From NCBI GenBank assembly GCA_023091735.1, contig JALKBU010001055.1:1-17541 (forward strand): a DNA stretch of 17,541 nt, written 5' to 3'. Below are positions 17,074 through 17,541 of this stretch, one piece after another (position 1 is the stretch's first letter; each line of letters begins with the position of its first letter). The translations under genes and the position numbers were made by a program. The notes under the pieces were generated by a model, which ran no database searches, was not told where the DNA came from, and saw only the letters and a program-made list of their open reading frames with translations. The stretch is from Trichomonas tenax (Eukaryota > Parabasalia > Trichomonadida > Trichomonadidae).

Positions 17074-17119
17074 TTACTTGTCATAATTTATTAATTTTCA
17101 ATATTTTACTTGTCATAAT
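17074..17119 (-). promoter_or_regulatory. Duplicated 14-base motif upstream of the large gene
   Basis: TTACTTGTCATAAT occurs at 17074-17087 and 17106-17119 (plus-strand reading). The similarity extends to 18 of 19 bases and the period is 32. On the gene's strand this is ATTATGACAAGTAA, about 9 and 41 bases before the start codon. The position suggests a promoter or regulatory element. A related TTTACATGACAAAT motif occurs elsewhere in the window. Confidence 0.45.
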
Positions 17120-17461
17120 ATATTTTTGACTATGTTTATGTGGCAAAAGTTTTATGAAGATTATTTACAAGTCAAATCCTTGTATATTTGACAAAATTTA
17201 GTCATATAATTTAGACAATGGATAAGGATATATTATTGAAGTTTGATATTTTGGATTTAAGATAAAAGGGAAGAGTGTAATACGTCTATCAGGTTTGTTG
17301 AGATTTCTATTTCGGAATTGTCGCGAAAAAAAAATTGGTAAATGAGCTTTGAGATTAATAATATATAAACAGGTTTACATGATAAAGGGATATAAATAAC
17401 AAACAACAAAAAAGAAAAAAAAAGATAAAAAAGAAAAAATCAGTAAATCAGTAAATCATCT
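17120..17461. other. Intergenic region, no gene seen
   Basis: AT-rich. It ends in a purine-rich run (A with scattered G, about 17400-17440) followed by CAGTAAAT repeated twice. No RNA gene seen. Confidence 0.5.
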
Positions 17462-17541
17462 CGGATGAAATACGAAGACGACGAAGAATACGGAAGGCGG
17501 TGGTGGCTTCTGTGCAGTCCTTCATGAAAAGACTAACAAAA
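17462..17541. other. Coding-like patch at the right edge, strand unclear
   Basis: The GC content rises in the last 80 bases. One plus-strand frame stays open to the edge (DEIRRRRRIRKAVVASVQSF, then MKRLTK). A minus-strand frame is also open from the edge to a TGA (MKDCTEATTAFRILRRLRIS). It is probably the end of a gene extending beyond the window; the strand cannot be decided here. Confidence 0.25.

Overview
The window looks like nuclear DNA of a trichomonad parabasalid (Trichomonas or Tritrichomonas type); I cannot tell which genus. The evidence is an AT-rich background, intronless genes, and a TCATT initiator-like box (trichomonad Inr consensus TCA-Py-T/A) about 10-15 bases upstream of the start codons of two related genes. 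Several genes also have a TAAA polyadenylation-type signal overlapping or close after the stop codon. There are no operons, bacterial ribosome binding sites or CRISPR arrays.

Layout. Positions 2-130 are the 3' end of an unidentified gene. After a ~500 base gap, a terminal-repeat-like sequence at about 629-681 opens onto a very compact, very AT-rich block of small unrecognised ORFs on both strands (710-2091), resembling the packing of a large DNA transposon or integrated virus-like element. Next is a PDI/thioredoxin-like secretory membrane protein gene (2720-3847), open in one frame except for two in-frame TAG codons. From 3848 to 6900 there is no convincing gene, but there is a 663-base element with ~90-base imperfect inverted ends (5141-5803) and several 16-base perfect inverted repeats.

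An intact gene at 6922-7908 encodes a 328-residue membrane protein with an unusual tail of Cys-Lys-Lys repeats and poly-Ser. A decayed paralogue lies at 12680-13660, with two deletions that put its middle section out of frame. Between them are about 4.7 kb of mostly noncoding DNA with coding relics, a GC-rich structured island (9731-9850) and a well-preserved 583-base inverted-repeat element (11720-12302; 40 of 41 terminal bases match).

The right end is dominated by one large intact gene on the minus strand (13889-17065, 1058 residues), predicted to be an all-helical repeat (solenoid) protein of unknown function. Beyond it, 17066-17541 holds its promoter region and, at the very edge, a short coding-like patch.

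The genes do not form a pathway. The picture is an accessory, repeat-littered region with one housekeeping-like gene, a duplicated surface-protein-like gene, and remnants of mobile elements.
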